Assembly (NCBI GenBank): GCA_900696615.1
Contig: CAADGS010000015.1
Location: forward strand, 1-52,425
Direction of reading: 5' to 3'
Length of the DNA stretch: 52,425 bases
DNA from: an uncultured beta proteobacterium
Lineage (GTDB): Bacteria > Pseudomonadota > Gammaproteobacteria > Burkholderiales > Nitrosomonadaceae
Shown here: positions 17,082 through 26,376 of the stretch, one piece after another
How the letters are laid out: each line of letters begins with the position of its first letter
Position numbering within the stretch: the stretch's first letter is position 1
Position numbers and translations under genes: made by a program
The notes under the pieces: model-generated
Databases searched by the model: none
The model's input: only the letters and a program-made list of their open reading frames with translations
What the model was told of the DNA's origin: nothing

Positions 17082-17830
17082 GGTTGTGGCCATACCTGAG
17101 TTCCATTAAAAATAATAGGCATATCGCGATCAATTTGCGCAGCCGATGGTTTTACAAATACTTCCACTCCTACCCCGCCGCAATTTTCAGGTAAAGGATT
17201 TGCTTCGAGGTCGCGGTTAATTGTAAAGAAAGCTGGCGAATCATAAGCATGGCCGCCTGGCGCTCCATCATATTTCGACCCGACAGCTGGCGTCCATAAA
17301 CTTACTGCATCATCAGTAAAGTCACCAATGGTGGTTATTTTGCATACATCAACGATTGCAACCGCAAACCTTACACTTGTCGCGCAAGATGTTGGCTCAA
17401 GAATTGCCGCACTGACAGTGAAAGGTACATAAGCATTGAGATTGGCCGCGACACCTCGACCGCCACCTGACCAAAATCCAACCACATTACTGGCTGCATC
17501 CAGCTTTTCATCTTGTTCACTAAAAACTGAGCGATTTTGTAATAACTGAAATAAATTTCCCCAATTCTGGACAAAATCTGTTAAGACACCGCTATGCGGA
17601 TCGTTACCCACTGCAATTGTTGAGCTTTCACCATCAGGGAAAACCACACTCGTTCCGATTACAGCTTCACCCTGACAACCATGTCCAATAACAATATTAT
17701 TGGTCATTTTTTTTAGTTCCGTTACTTGTGGTGTTTCCAATACCGTATGCGCCATTACATTAGAAAAAACGCCAACGAAAACTATCAAAACAAATAAATC
17801 CTGAATCGAAAATTTTAATAGCCTATTCAT
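17078..17830 (-). CDS. Exported protein with YcnI/DUF1775-like N-terminus
   Basis: A 250-residue protein. The signal peptide ends VFSNVMA, giving a mature protein that begins with His (HTVLETP). The following IGHGCQGEAVIGTSVVFPDG resembles, from memory, the GHGC...P(D/E)G segment of YcnI-type DUF1775 proteins. Some of those bind copper through the N-terminal histidine. The C-terminal half does not look like DUF1775 and may be a lineage-specific extension. It has four cysteines in the mature part. It is translationally coupled to the PEP-CTERM gene. A copper-related role is inference. Confidence 0.6.
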   Translation of the reverse strand: MNRLLKFSIQDLFVLIVFVGVFSNVMAHTVLETPQVTELKKMTNNIVIGHGCQGEAVIGTSVVFPDGESSTIAVGNDPHSGVLTDFVQNWGNLFQLLQNRSVFSEQDEKLDAASNVVGFWSGGGRGVAANLNAYVPFTVSAAILEPTSCATSVRFAVAIVDVCKITTIGDFTDDAVSLWTPAVGSKYDGAPGGHAYDSPAFFTINRDLEANPLPENCGGVGVEVFVKPSAAQIDRDMPIIFNGTQVWPQP

Positions 17831-19145
17831 TTTTATTACTACCCCCCAATAATCTTGACTACCTCATAATTTGAATCGGAAAAATGCTTTAGTTTGTCTA
17901 CGTACTTGATAACTAGAAAAGTTCCATTAATAAAAAAATTATCAAGAACTTGATGCACTACCAACTAACGAAACTCTTAAATAACAATCACTCGGACAAA
18001 AAATGAAAGCCATACTGTTATTTATTGATCACCTATCACACTCGAATGATCAAGAAGAATGGTTGGCAGAACTACTTTAAACAAAGACGAAGGCATTTTC
18101 GTAGATAATAAAGCGTAAGACAATGCGGCATAATGTCGCACCACAACCTGACATAGCGCCCATAACGCAATCGGCTCCAGGAACAAATAAAGAAAAATTT
18201 ACTGAACTAAACCATGTATGCTGGGTTAATGGATAATAATCCGAGAATCGCTGTAGGGATGTGGTACGAATAAAAAAATTAAGCGACAAGCTTAGCCTTT
18301 CGCGTATCGAGATCAAATACGGCTCCTAAAATGTGAATACGCTTATGAGCGCGATGAATCTCTAAAGCAGGCGCTTAATTTCTTAATCTTTTGACGGTTA
18401 TCGTGACATTGACCCGCGAAACCGTTCATTAGACAATTGGCTGATTCATGGCCATAACCATTATCAATGGTGTAATGAGTACTTCAACAGAATATTAAGT
18501 TGTTGTTGTATTACTACTGGTCGAGTAATTACCCGCATTGCGCGCACCAAACAAATCTTCTTGCGCATCGTCAGAACTAGGTTCCGGGCTTTTACGTGAA
18601 TACGAACAACTCGCTTTGGTGATGTATGAGTTCTGCCTGGCAATTAGCACCGCTTGAATATCATGAAAATCTCACGGCTTAGCAATTTCTTATCCATAGT
18701 GTTTACTACCACGATTCAACTTTTCTACTGCCTGGTCAGGCAATAACACATTTTAAGGTTAAGGTGGTAACTTAGGCGCAACATTTATCACAGCACTTTA
18801 ATCCGGCTGCGCGATTCTATTGCGAATTACCAAAAGCGCCAAAGCGGCTGCAACTTCCAGTTATCAAAGCTAAATATACAACTTCGTTATTTCAAAAAAA
18901 CTGAAAAAATTTTATAAGAAATAATAAAAACTATTCAATTGATACTTTCAATAAATTACTTGTTGATCAAATCCGACTGCATTGTTTATCTTTTGGATTA
19001 TTTACAAAAATAATTTTCAATAATGTTCAGAATCCGAATTTCAAGTATACTGCCCCGCTGCAAGAATTTTTCAGTAAAAAATAAAATTATCTGGAAGCAA
19101 TATATATGTTTATAAATAAGAATTGGCATTTGCCAGGGAGATTTC
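17831..19145. other. Gene-poor stretch with one recognisable pseudogene
   Basis: About 1.3 kb without an intact gene. The central part (18279-18790) is a decayed carbonic anhydrase, listed separately. 17831-18278 has only short ORFs; the 79-residue minus ORF at 18077-18316 runs across the pseudogene end and is not convincing. TTGATAA (about 17908) and TTATCAA (about 17939) form an inverted repeat. 18800-19145 is AT-rich, with a possible -10 box TATACT at 19046-19051 for the next plus-strand gene but no good -35 box. Confidence 0.6.
18279..18790 (-). pseudogene. Decayed beta-carbonic anhydrase
   Basis: Read on the minus strand, three pieces in different frames line up with beta-carbonic anhydrase. 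Piece 1 (stops at 18495) has PDQAVEKLNRGSKHYG, then SCSYSRKSPEP (family SCSDSRVPPE) and EDLFGARNAGNYS (family GDLFVIRNAGN). Piece 2 (about 18445-18488) has VEVLITPLIMVM followed, after a frame change, by GHES (family TPLIVVLGHERCGAV). Piece 3 (ending at stop 18279) has APALEI and HILGAVFDLDT, the usual C-terminal strand. At least four in-frame stops and several frameshifts are present. The zinc-ligand Asp is Tyr and the CGA motif is lost. Confidence 0.8.
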
Positions 19146-19589
19146 ATGCATAAATTATTATCGAGTGCTTTATTATTTTTAATACTTGTTATCCCATGCA
19201 GTGTTTTTTCACATGAAGGTGAAGATCACAGTCAAGACGAGTCTGATACCAATTCCTCGCCACAATTGGAAGGCGGCAATGGCTGGCAACTTGTTCGTTC
19301 ACTAGAAATGGGTACATCCGGAAAATTTGTTCATATGGTACTCATCGATCATAGCGTATACACCGACAAAACAATTTACAGCGCGGCCATAAACAGGCTG
19401 TGCCGTTCTACGGACGAATTCTGCAGAATCAGATTCTGGAGCCAAGAGCGCTTTATACCTGAAACCGTTGCATTAACCGTAGAGCAAAATAAGCAATTAC
19501 GAGCGGATTATCTAGTAAATAAAACAGCTGGAATTCATCACTTACGCTGGTCTTGTAGTGTTGATCCCGATAAAAGTCATTGTTTTTAG
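19146..19589 (+). CDS. Small exported histidine-rich protein, function unknown
   Basis: 147 residues. A clear signal peptide (LLSSALLFLILVIPCSVFS) is followed by a mature N-terminus HEGEDHSQDESD rich in His and acids, a possible metal-binding segment. The body contains four cysteines after the signal (CRSTDEFC and CSVDPDKSHC), which suggests two disulfides in the periplasm. AGGGAG lies nine bases before the ATG. I do not recognise the family. It stands alone between the gene-poor stretch and the convergent lpdA. Confidence 0.75.
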   Translation: MHKLLSSALLFLILVIPCSVFSHEGEDHSQDESDTNSSPQLEGGNGWQLVRSLEMGTSGKFVHMVLIDHSVYTDKTIYSAAINRLCRSTDEFCRIRFWSQERFIPETVALTVEQNKQLRADYLVNKTAGIHHLRWSCSVDPDKSHCF

Positions 19590-19657
19590 TATTTAGGTGT
19601 CACTCTAATTGTTTAAAATCCGGATAAGCGGTGCGTGATAATGGCAAATTTTTATTT

Positions 19658-21121
19658 TCAAATGTGCAAAGCACGCTTATCCACTCCAAGAGCAGCTTCG
19701 TGAAGCACTTCTGATAAGGACGGATGGGCATGAACAATACAAGCGATATCTTGGCTACTGGCTGAAAACTTCATAGCCATAACTGCTTCCGAAATAAGCT
19801 CAGAAACATGTGGACCGATCATGTGTACTCCCAATACACGGTCAGTTTTTTCATCAGCCAATACTTTGATAAATCCGCTGGTTTCGCCCATTGCACGCGC
19901 ACGGCCATTTGCAATAAAAGGAAATTGCCCCGATTTATAAGCAATACCGGCAGCTCTTAATTCCTGCTCATTTTTTCCTACCCAAGCAATTTCGGGAGCA
20001 GTATAAATAACCCACGGTACCGTATTAAAATCGATCGCTTCATTTTGACTTGTCTGACTTTTTTTCTCGATCTGCGCAATCATTTCAGCGATGGTTACAC
20101 CTTCTTCTGACGCCTTATGCGCCAGCATTGGGCCTCGCACAACATCGCCTACAGCATAAACATTGTGCAAGTTAGTGCGACAGTATTGATCAACGACAAC
20201 AAAACCACGCTCATCCAGCAATAATCCGTTTTCACTAATTCCGAGTCCTGCGGTATTGGGTACTCTGCCAATTGCAACAATTAATTTGTCTACCTCCAAA
20301 ACCTGTTCCTGATTATTGGCATCACTATACCTCACAGTCACAACATTGTTCGAAGCTTCGACCACTTTAATCGTTACACCGGTATTAATTTGCAAACCCG
20401 GTTCTTTAGTAAAAATATTTCTGGCTTCTTTAGCGATTTGTTCATCAGCCGCCATGAGAAATCCAGGCATGGCTTCAAGAATGGCAACTTCAGATCCAAG
20501 CCTGCGCCATACACTACCCATTTCAAGTCCGATCACACCAGCACCGATAACACCCAATCGCTTAGGTACTTCCGATAACGCCAGGGCACCCGCATTATCT
20601 AATATCAGATTATTATCAATTGGTGCAAACGGCAACGAACGTGGCACCGATCCTGTCGCCACAATCACGTGCTTTGCCCGGACAGTCTCAGTATTGCCGT
20701 TATCATCAATTTTTATTTGCCAATCATCTGCCGATTCATCACGCTTTAATAATATTCCTCTGCCGTGCATCGATTTAACCTTATTTTTCTTGAACAACGA
20801 GGCAATGCCGGCTGTAAAAGTGGTTACAATTTTGTCTTTACGTGCGATCATGGCAAGAATATCCACAGACACATGTTCAGCCGTAATGCCGTGAGCGGAA
20901 AATTTGTGTTTTAGTTGGAAATATTTTTCGGAAGATTCCAATAAAGCTTTGGAAGGAATGCACCCGACATTCAAGCAAGTTCCACCGAGACTTGCCTTAC
21001 CCTTGGCATTTTTCCATTCATCAATACATACCGTATTCAGGCCAAGTTGCGCACAGCGAATGGCGGCAACATACCCCCCCGGCCCCGCACCAATGATTGC
21101 TACATCAAATATTTCTGACAT
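19658..21121 (-). CDS. lpdA: Dihydrolipoyl dehydrogenase
   Basis: 487 residues, normal for E3. It oxidises dihydrolipoamide of 2-oxoacid dehydrogenase complexes or the glycine cleavage system, with FAD and NAD. Visible are the FAD-binding GAGPGGYVAAIRCAQLG, the redox disulfide GGTCLNVGCIPSK, the NAD-binding GAGVIGLEMGSVW, the second FAD motif NVYAVGDVVRGPMLAHKA and the catalytic His-Glu pair in HAHPSLSEVLHEA. No E1 or E2 gene is adjacent; in N. europaea relatives E3 may sit apart, so it probably serves 2-oxoglutarate or pyruvate dehydrogenase encoded elsewhere. AAGG precedes the ATG. Confidence 0.97.
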   Translation of the reverse strand: MSEIFDVAIIGAGPGGYVAAIRCAQLGLNTVCIDEWKNAKGKASLGGTCLNVGCIPSKALLESSEKYFQLKHKFSAHGITAEHVSVDILAMIARKDKIVTTFTAGIASLFKKNKVKSMHGRGILLKRDESADDWQIKIDDNGNTETVRAKHVIVATGSVPRSLPFAPIDNNLILDNAGALALSEVPKRLGVIGAGVIGLEMGSVWRRLGSEVAILEAMPGFLMAADEQIAKEARNIFTKEPGLQINTGVTIKVVEASNNVVTVRYSDANNQEQVLEVDKLIVAIGRVPNTAGLGISENGLLLDERGFVVVDQYCRTNLHNVYAVGDVVRGPMLAHKASEEGVTIAEMIAQIEKKSQTSQNEAIDFNTVPWVIYTAPEIAWVGKNEQELRAAGIAYKSGQFPFIANGRARAMGETSGFIKVLADEKTDRVLGVHMIGPHVSELISEAVMAMKFSASSQDIACIVHAHPSLSEVLHEAALGVDKRALHI

Positions 21122-21216
21122 GTTGAAAACCTTTTGAGAAAAAACCTATGAATGGAGTAATTTTAAAGTAAAAAGTAAAGTGCTGTGGCTGATTCTGCTG
21201 CAGATTTGTGAAGCTA

Positions 21217-22266
21217 CTACAATGGAAGCTCTTCGCTTCCGTACCCAATCACTCCAATCTCGCGCACAGCCTGCACATAATCGCCATTTTCGTGTAATTT
21301 TGTCAGCGAACCAAAGCTGTTTCTGGCATGCATGCGTGCAAGGCGGGAAAGGCTTACCGCTGTCATTTGCCACTCTAATCCAGTTAAAATTTCATCTGCG
21401 CCAACGGGATTATTGCAAACCAAAATCATATCGCAGCCTGCGGCAAGTGCCGCTTGCGCTCTCGATAGCATTGATTCCAGATTTGCTCCGGCCCCCTGCA
21501 TACTCAGGTCGTCACTGAATATGCACCCTTCAAATTGTAGTTCCGTGCGAAGTATCTTTTGCAGCCAAATAGTTGAAAATCCAGCTGGCATAGCGTCAAT
21601 TTCAGAATAAATAACATGTGCAGGCATAATTCCGGCTATGCCATGACTAATCATGTGCTGAAATGGCATCAGATCATTTATTTCGATATCAATGTAGCGG
21701 CGTTGGTCGACTGACTTTTCCACATGCGAATCGGCTTGAATATATCCATGACCGGGAAAATGTTTACCTACAGCCTGCATGCCGCCTTTTTTCAAACCAA
21801 GCATCAATTGATATGCAAGCTCGGAAACGGCATCAGGATCACAATGAAAAGCACGATCTCCAATGACGCAACTGTGTCCATGGTCAAGATCCAGCACAGG
21901 TGTGAAGCTGAAATCGACACCGCAAGCATTTAACTCAGCAGCCAAGACAAAACCAAGCTGTTTGGCTAGATGACGCGCACCGGCAGGATTCTTATCCCAG
22001 ATTTTTCCTAACTCACGCATCGCGGGTAATTCTGTAAAATCTTTGCGGAAGCGTTGAACTCGTCCACCTTCATGATCGACGGCAATCAACAAATGGGGAT
22101 TACGTAATGCGTGAATCTGCTGCGTCAATCCTGCCAACTGGCGGTGATTGGAATAATTTCTTGCAAAAAGGATGACGCCACCGGTGAGCGGATGCGACAA
22201 TCTTTTGATATCGCTGTCGGTCAATTGTGTACCGGCAATATCTAGCATCACGGGGCCAAGCGACAT
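21217..22266 (-). CDS. nagZ: Beta-N-acetylhexosaminidase NagZ
   Basis: About 349 residues of glycoside hydrolase family 3, cytoplasmic. It removes N-acetylglucosamine from recycled muropeptides. The loop [16 protein letters not shown] carries the family catalytic His region, and the nucleophile Asp is in [11 protein letters not shown]. The ATG at 22266 (MSLGPVMLD) is chosen because GGAGAAGTAATT precedes it inside the end of acpS; the ORF-track start ten codons upstream would overlap acpS. It is the last gene of the era-pdxJ-acpS-nagZ run. Confidence 0.96.
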   Translation of the reverse strand: MSLGPVMLDIAGTQLTDSDIKRLSHPLTGGVILFARNYSNHRQLAGLTQQIHALRNPHLLIAVDHEGGRVQRFRKDFTELPAMRELGKIWDKNPAGARHLAKQLGFVLAAELNACGVDFSFTPVLDLDHGHSCVIGDRAFHCDPDAVSELAYQLMLGLKKGGMQAVGKHFPGHGYIQADSHVEKSVDQRRYIDIEINDLMPFQHMISHGIAGIMPAHVIYSEIDAMPAGFSTIWLQKILRTELQFEGCIFSDDLSMQGAGANLESMLSRAQAALAAGCDMILVCNNPVGADEILTGLEWQMTAVSLSRLARMHARNSFGSLTKLHENGDYVQAVREIGVIGYGSEELPL

Positions 22267-22268
22267 AA

Positions 22269-22646
22269 TTACTTCTCCAGCACGACAAAAGCACAAACCA
22301 TACTGATTTCATCACTGATCGACAGATGGTGCTGCGTGATACCTTTAGCTTGCATCAATCGACTGAGTTCGGGATGAAATTGAAAAAACGGTTTACCTAG
22401 GTCGTCATGCGCAACCGAAACATAAGTCAAATTCACCGGATGCCGCAATCCCGTACCAATGGCCTTTGATAATGCTTCTTTAGCGGCAAAGCGGCTGGCC
22501 AAAAACAAGACTGGCTTACTGCTTAGATGATATTCCGGCCATTCGTTTTCGGTTAAGATCCGCCGCGCGAACCGCTCGCCGAAGCGCTCCAGTGATTGCG
22601 CAATCCGCGTTGATTGCACGATGTCAGTACCAATACCATAAATCAT
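22269..22646 (-). CDS. acpS: Holo-[acyl-carrier-protein] synthase AcpS
   Basis: 125 residues. It transfers 4'-phosphopantetheine from CoA to ACP for fatty acid synthesis. Motifs IYGIGTDIV (metal-binding Asp) and [15 protein letters not shown] (catalytic Glu) are intact. Its ATG overlaps the pdxJ stop by four bases, the common pdxJ-acpS pair. Confidence 0.97.
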   Translation of the reverse strand: MIYGIGTDIVQSTRIAQSLERFGERFARRILTENEWPEYHLSSKPVLFLASRFAAKEALSKAIGTGLRHPVNLTYVSVAHDDLGKPFFQFHPELSRLMQAKGITQHHLSISDEISMVCAFVVLEK

Positions 22647-23371
22647 GCCCGGGCATCCACCATAAGCTGCTTCATTTCCTGCACCGCTTGCTTCAATCCG
22701 ACAAAGATAGCGCGAGCAACAATGGCATGACCGATATTCAGTTCTGAAACATCAGCAATGGCAGCGATGCGCTGCACATTCTCATAGTGCAAGCCATGTC
22801 CAGCATTTACCTTGAGACCAAGGTCAATACCGAGCGCAACCGCTTGTTGTACTGCACCATAATGTTTCTCTCGCGCTTCCGTTGTTGCTGCATCGGCATA
22901 ACTTCCTGTGTGAATTTCAATCACAGGTGCGCCCGCACGGGCTGCTGCTTCGATTTGCGGTGGATCGGCATTAATAAATAATGACACACGTATTCCGGCA
23001 TCTTTCAATTGTTGGCAGGCACGATAAACTTGATCAAAGTGCCTTACAACATCGAGGCCTCCTTCCGTGGTTAATTCTTCACGTCTCTCAGGCACCAAGC
23101 ACATATCATGAGGTTGTATTTTAAGTGCAATGCCAATCATTTCATCTGTTATTGCACTTTCCAGATTCATTCGGGTCGTTAGCCGGTCACGCAAAATCTC
23201 AACATCACGATCTTGAATATGACGCCGGTCTTCACGTAAATGCAATGTAATGGCATCCGCTCCTGCGGATTCTGCAACCAGTGCAGCTTGAATTGGATCT
23301 GGATATACAGTGCCGCGCGCCTGCCTTAAAGTTGCCACATGATCAATGTTAACACCCAATTCAATTCGCAT
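22643..23371 (-). CDS. pdxJ: Pyridoxine 5'-phosphate synthase PdxJ
   Basis: 242 residues, a TIM-barrel enzyme that condenses 1-deoxyxylulose 5-phosphate with 3-amino-2-oxopropyl phosphate in DXP-dependent vitamin B6 synthesis. Typical segments are [35 protein letters not shown] and [17 protein letters not shown] precedes the ATG with good spacing. Only 39 bp separate it from era, where recO is usually found in related genomes. Confidence 0.98.
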   Translation of the reverse strand: MRIELGVNIDHVATLRQARGTVYPDPIQAALVAESAGADAITLHLREDRRHIQDRDVEILRDRLTTRMNLESAITDEMIGIALKIQPHDMCLVPERREELTTEGGLDVVRHFDQVYRACQQLKDAGIRVSLFINADPPQIEAAARAGAPVIEIHTGSYADAATTEAREKHYGAVQQAVALGIDLGLKVNAGHGLHYENVQRIAAIADVSELNIGHAIVARAIFVGLKQAVQEMKQLMVDARA

Positions 23372-23410
23372 TCATTTTCTCCGTCTGCCTATAGAAAAGC
23401 TCGTAACAAA

Positions 23411-24304
23411 TCATTCATAGCCCAGATTTCTTAGCACACTTTCATCATCAGCCCACCCACTTTTTACTTTAACCCAAACTTCCAAATACACTTTTCCACC
23501 CAGCAACGACTCCATATCTTTTCGAGCCTCACTGGCTATTTGTTTGAGTCTCTCGCCTTTCTTACCAATGAGAATTGCTTTTTGATTCGGCTTCTCGACT
23601 AGAATCGTGGCATAAATTTTGTATAAACGACCTACTTGTTTAAATTGATCCACTACGACACTGGATGAATAAGGAATTTCATCACCGATCAAACGAAATA
23701 GTTTCTCACGAATATATTCTCCGACTATAAAGCGCTCACTCCGATCGGTCATGTCATCCTTACCATACAAAGGCGGATTAGCTGGCAAAAAATCACGTAT
23801 TGTATCAAGGAGTTGTGGCAACTGAACATTGTTCCTGGCGCTAACCGGTATCATGGCAGCGAATTTAAACGTTTCCGCCATGTTGCTTAAAAATGGCAAT
23901 AAGGAATTTTTGTCAGCCAACTTGTCAATTTTATTGATTACCAAAATCACCGTTACATTCCCAGGCAGAATTTTGAGCACCTCTGCGTCGCGCAGATCGA
24001 AATGCATTGCTTCAATTATAAACAATATCACATCGACATCTTGTACGCTTTGCGTCACCACCCGGTTCATCGCGGTATTTAAGCGATTGTTATATTGCTT
24101 TTGGAAACCAGGAGTATCGACAAAAATGAATTGTGTCTGTTGTTGGTTAAGAATACCGCTAATGCGAAAACGTGTAGTTTGCGCTTTTTTCGAGGTTATA
24201 CTGATTTTTTGTTGAATGAGCTTATTCAGTAAGGTTGATTTACCAACATTTGGACGACCAATAATCGCGATATAGCCAGTACGGAAATCATCACTAATGG
24301 TCAT
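23411..24304 (-). CDS. era: Ribosome biogenesis GTPase Era
   Basis: 297 residues. The GTPase domain has G1 [12 protein letters not shown]3 DTPGFQKQ and G4 [11 protein letters not shown]-terminal KH domain ([18 protein letters not shown]) binds the 3' end of 16S rRNA. Era helps mature the 30S subunit. It lies 44 bp after rnc, the common rnc-era pair. No obvious Shine-Dalgarno before the ATG. Confidence 0.98.
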   Translation of the reverse strand: MTISDDFRTGYIAIIGRPNVGKSTLLNKLIQQKISITSKKAQTTRFRISGILNQQQTQFIFVDTPGFQKQYNNRLNTAMNRVVTQSVQDVDVILFIIEAMHFDLRDAEVLKILPGNVTVILVINKIDKLADKNSLLPFLSNMAETFKFAAMIPVSARNNVQLPQLLDTIRDFLPANPPLYGKDDMTDRSERFIVGEYIREKLFRLIGDEIPYSSSVVVDQFKQVGRLYKIYATILVEKPNQKAILIGKKGERLKQIASEARKDMESLLGGKVYLEVWVKVKSGWADDESVLRNLGYE

Positions 24305-24348
24305 TCTAGGAAAGAATAAATTTTAAGTCGTTGCTATTAATCATAGGG

Positions 24349-25056
24349 TTATTGATATGGACAAATTTCTTCATAGGCCAGCTTTGCGGCTTCTTGCTCA
24401 GCACGTCGCCGACTGGTACCCTCACCAACTGTGCGAACATTCAAGGTGGATAAAGTACATTCGACTTTAAACTTTTGCTTATGTGCCTTACCGCTCGTCA
24501 TAACCACGGTATACTCAGGTAATGCCATTTTTTGACCTTGCAAAAACTCTTGTAGTAGCGTTTTGGAATCTTTGCCTTGCGATTTTGGGTCAATACTCTG
24601 CATCAGTGGTAAGAAAATCGCCATAATCACTTCTTCTGCCTGAGCATAATTACTATCCAAATAAATGGCCCCGAGAACGGCTTCTAGAGCATCCGCAAGT
24701 ATCGAAGGGCGGCGATCACCGCCATTTTTTAATTCGCCCTCGCCCAAGCGTATTAACTTATCCATTTGCAACTTAAGCGCGATGTCTGACAATGCCTTTT
24801 GATTGACAAAATTAGCCCGAAGCCGCGACAAATACCCTTCTGGTAAATCGGGGAAGAATTTATAAATTAACCCAGCGATCGCACAATTCAATACGGCATC
24901 GCCTAAAAATTCAAGGCGTTCGTTATGAGGTGTACCGTGACTTCGATGTGTCAATGCTTCGCGTAGTAATTCAGGTTGCGAAAATGAATATCCTAATCGC
25001 TCACAGAATAAATCTATTAACAATTTATTGTTGCTTTGCCCAGCTTCTTTTAGCAT
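24349..25056 (-). CDS. rnc: Ribonuclease III
   Basis: 235 residues. An N-terminal RNase III domain with the signature ERLEFLGDAVLNC and a second metal-ligand segment (ADALEAVLGAIYLD) is followed by a C-terminal double-stranded RNA-binding domain (SKTLLQEFLQGQ to RAEQEAAKLAYEEI). It processes rRNA precursors and structured mRNAs. It lies 12 bp after the DUF4845 gene. Confidence 0.98.
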   Translation of the reverse strand: MLKEAGQSNNKLLIDLFCERLGYSFSQPELLREALTHRSHGTPHNERLEFLGDAVLNCAIAGLIYKFFPDLPEGYLSRLRANFVNQKALSDIALKLQMDKLIRLGEGELKNGGDRRPSILADALEAVLGAIYLDSNYAQAEEVIMAIFLPLMQSIDPKSQGKDSKTLLQEFLQGQKMALPEYTVVMTSGKAHKQKFKVECTLSTLNVRTVGEGTSRRRAEQEAAKLAYEEICPYQ

Positions 25057-25068
25057 AACTTCTCGGTA

Positions 25069-25440
25069 TCACTCACTTGCAACTTCAAAATCAATTAGTA
25101 AGGATACATTGGAAAATAAAGGTATTTTTGTTGAGTAATTCACACTCAACACCGAGCGCCCTTTTTCTCTATTGATTTTAATGTCTTGCCCACTAATCGT
25201 TTTAATGCCATCGATCTGAGCTCGCTTAGCAAATGACACTCTGATGTTGCTCAGATCAGTGTCCTGAGAATTTGATTCCTTTGCTATTGCAGTCAGATTT
25301 TTCTTAATAGCAGAATATTCAATATAAGCAGGCAAAACTTTAAATCCCAAAAGCGCGACTAGAATCAAAACTACAGACCATATGAGCATACCTGACAAGC
25401 TGATGCCTCTTTGTTCATAGAGAGCTTTATAAAATCTCAT
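25069..25440 (-). CDS. DUF4845 membrane-anchored protein
   Basis: About 123 residues. One N-terminal membrane helix (GMLIWSVVLILVALLGFKVLPAYIEY) is followed by a small periplasmic domain. DUF4845 proteins regularly sit between lepB and rnc in beta- and gammaproteobacteria; their function is unknown. The pilin-like look of the N-terminus (RGISLSGMLIW) is a family trait. The ORF track starts at 25470, but GGAGGT sits seven bases before the ATG at 25440, so this start is preferred. Confidence 0.85.
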   Translation of the reverse strand: MRFYKALYEQRGISLSGMLIWSVVLILVALLGFKVLPAYIEYSAIKKNLTAIAKESNSQDTDLSNIRVSFAKRAQIDGIKTISGQDIKINREKGRSVLSVNYSTKIPLFSNVSLLIDFEVASE

Positions 25441-25469
25441 GCTTATACCTCCATAATTGGAAACTAGCA

Positions 25470-26273
25470 TTATTTGATTGACAGTCCAATACGACTAAAA
25501 TCACCAAAATTCCACCAAATCATAAAAGCTTTACCAACAATGTTTTCTTCCGGAACAAATCCCCAATAACGGCTATCGCTGCTACTGTCGCGATTATCGC
25601 CTAGCGTAAAATAATTACCCGGCGGTATTTCGCAGGTAAACCCAGTACTTCTGTACTTGCAATTTTCCCGGAATTGAAATTGCCTAACATTTGAAAATTG
25701 TATTCCTTTCACATCCTGATTAATAAGTATGAAATGGTTCTGATCGGTTAAATATTCGGAGAAACGATCGGAGTAAATATAACCAAAACCCGATTCTATA
25801 TATTTATAATCGCCTTCATATTCGGTCCTTACTGGTTCTCCATTAATAATCAGCCGCTTATTATGATATGTGATCACATCGCCGGGTAACCCGACAATGC
25901 GTTTAATATAGTCAATAGACGGGTCTTCAGGGTAGCGGAACACCAACACATCGCCGCGCTTCGGTTCATTAATATCCAGTATTTTTTGATTGATAACCGG
26001 AAGCCTAATACCATAAGTATATTTATTGACCAAAATAAAATCGCCTACTAACAGCGTAGGTATCATTGATCCCGACGGGATTTTAAACGGCTCGATCACA
26101 AACGACCGTAAACTAAAAACAATCAAGATAATCGGAAAAAAACTTTTTGGATACTCGATCCACCAAGGCTCATTGTCGCCTGGTTCACGTTTCTTTTTCC
26201 AGAAGATAATATCCAATAACCAGATGCTGCCTGTAACGACAAGAAGGATAAAGAGAATCAAAGGAAAATTCAT
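25470..26273 (-). CDS. lepB: Signal peptidase I
   Basis: 267 residues. Two N-terminal membrane segments are followed by the periplasmic catalytic domain. The catalytic serine is in IPSGSMIPTL and the lysine in YIKRIVGLPGD; the conserved GDNRDSSSDSRYWGFV box is present. It removes signal peptides from exported proteins. AAGGA precedes the ATG. Confidence 0.98.
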   Translation of the reverse strand: MNFPLILFILLVVTGSIWLLDIIFWKKKREPGDNEPWWIEYPKSFFPIILIVFSLRSFVIEPFKIPSGSMIPTLLVGDFILVNKYTYGIRLPVINQKILDINEPKRGDVLVFRYPEDPSIDYIKRIVGLPGDVITYHNKRLIINGEPVRTEYEGDYKYIESGFGYIYSDRFSEYLTDQNHFILINQDVKGIQFSNVRQFQFRENCKYRSTGFTCEIPPGNYFTLGDNRDSSSDSRYWGFVPEENIVGKAFMIWWNFGDFSRIGLSIK

Positions 26274-26376
26274 ATTAATTCCTTTGCCGATATCAAATCA
26301 GAAAATTCCTGTGCTATACAAAATTTACTAAACTTCAATCGATTACTTGAAAAAAACGAGTTGCTTTTTTTAATCA

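Noticed and set aside
18077-18316. 79-residue minus-strand ORF as a gene
   Set aside because: It crosses the end of the carbonic anhydrase remnant in another frame and shows no start signal or motif.
18400-18490. Plus-strand reading with NWLIHGHNHYQW, like a metallophosphoesterase His motif
   Set aside because: The frame closes quickly and the opposite strand gives a much longer ordered match to carbonic anhydrase; treated as chance.
19622-19693. GGATAAGCG / CGCTTATCC inverted repeat at the end of lpdA as terminator
   Set aside because: The distal arm lies inside the lpdA coding region and the loop is over 50 nt; no clear terminator form.
20316-20894. 192-residue plus-strand ORF
   Set aside because: Antisense to lpdA, which has all its motifs intact.
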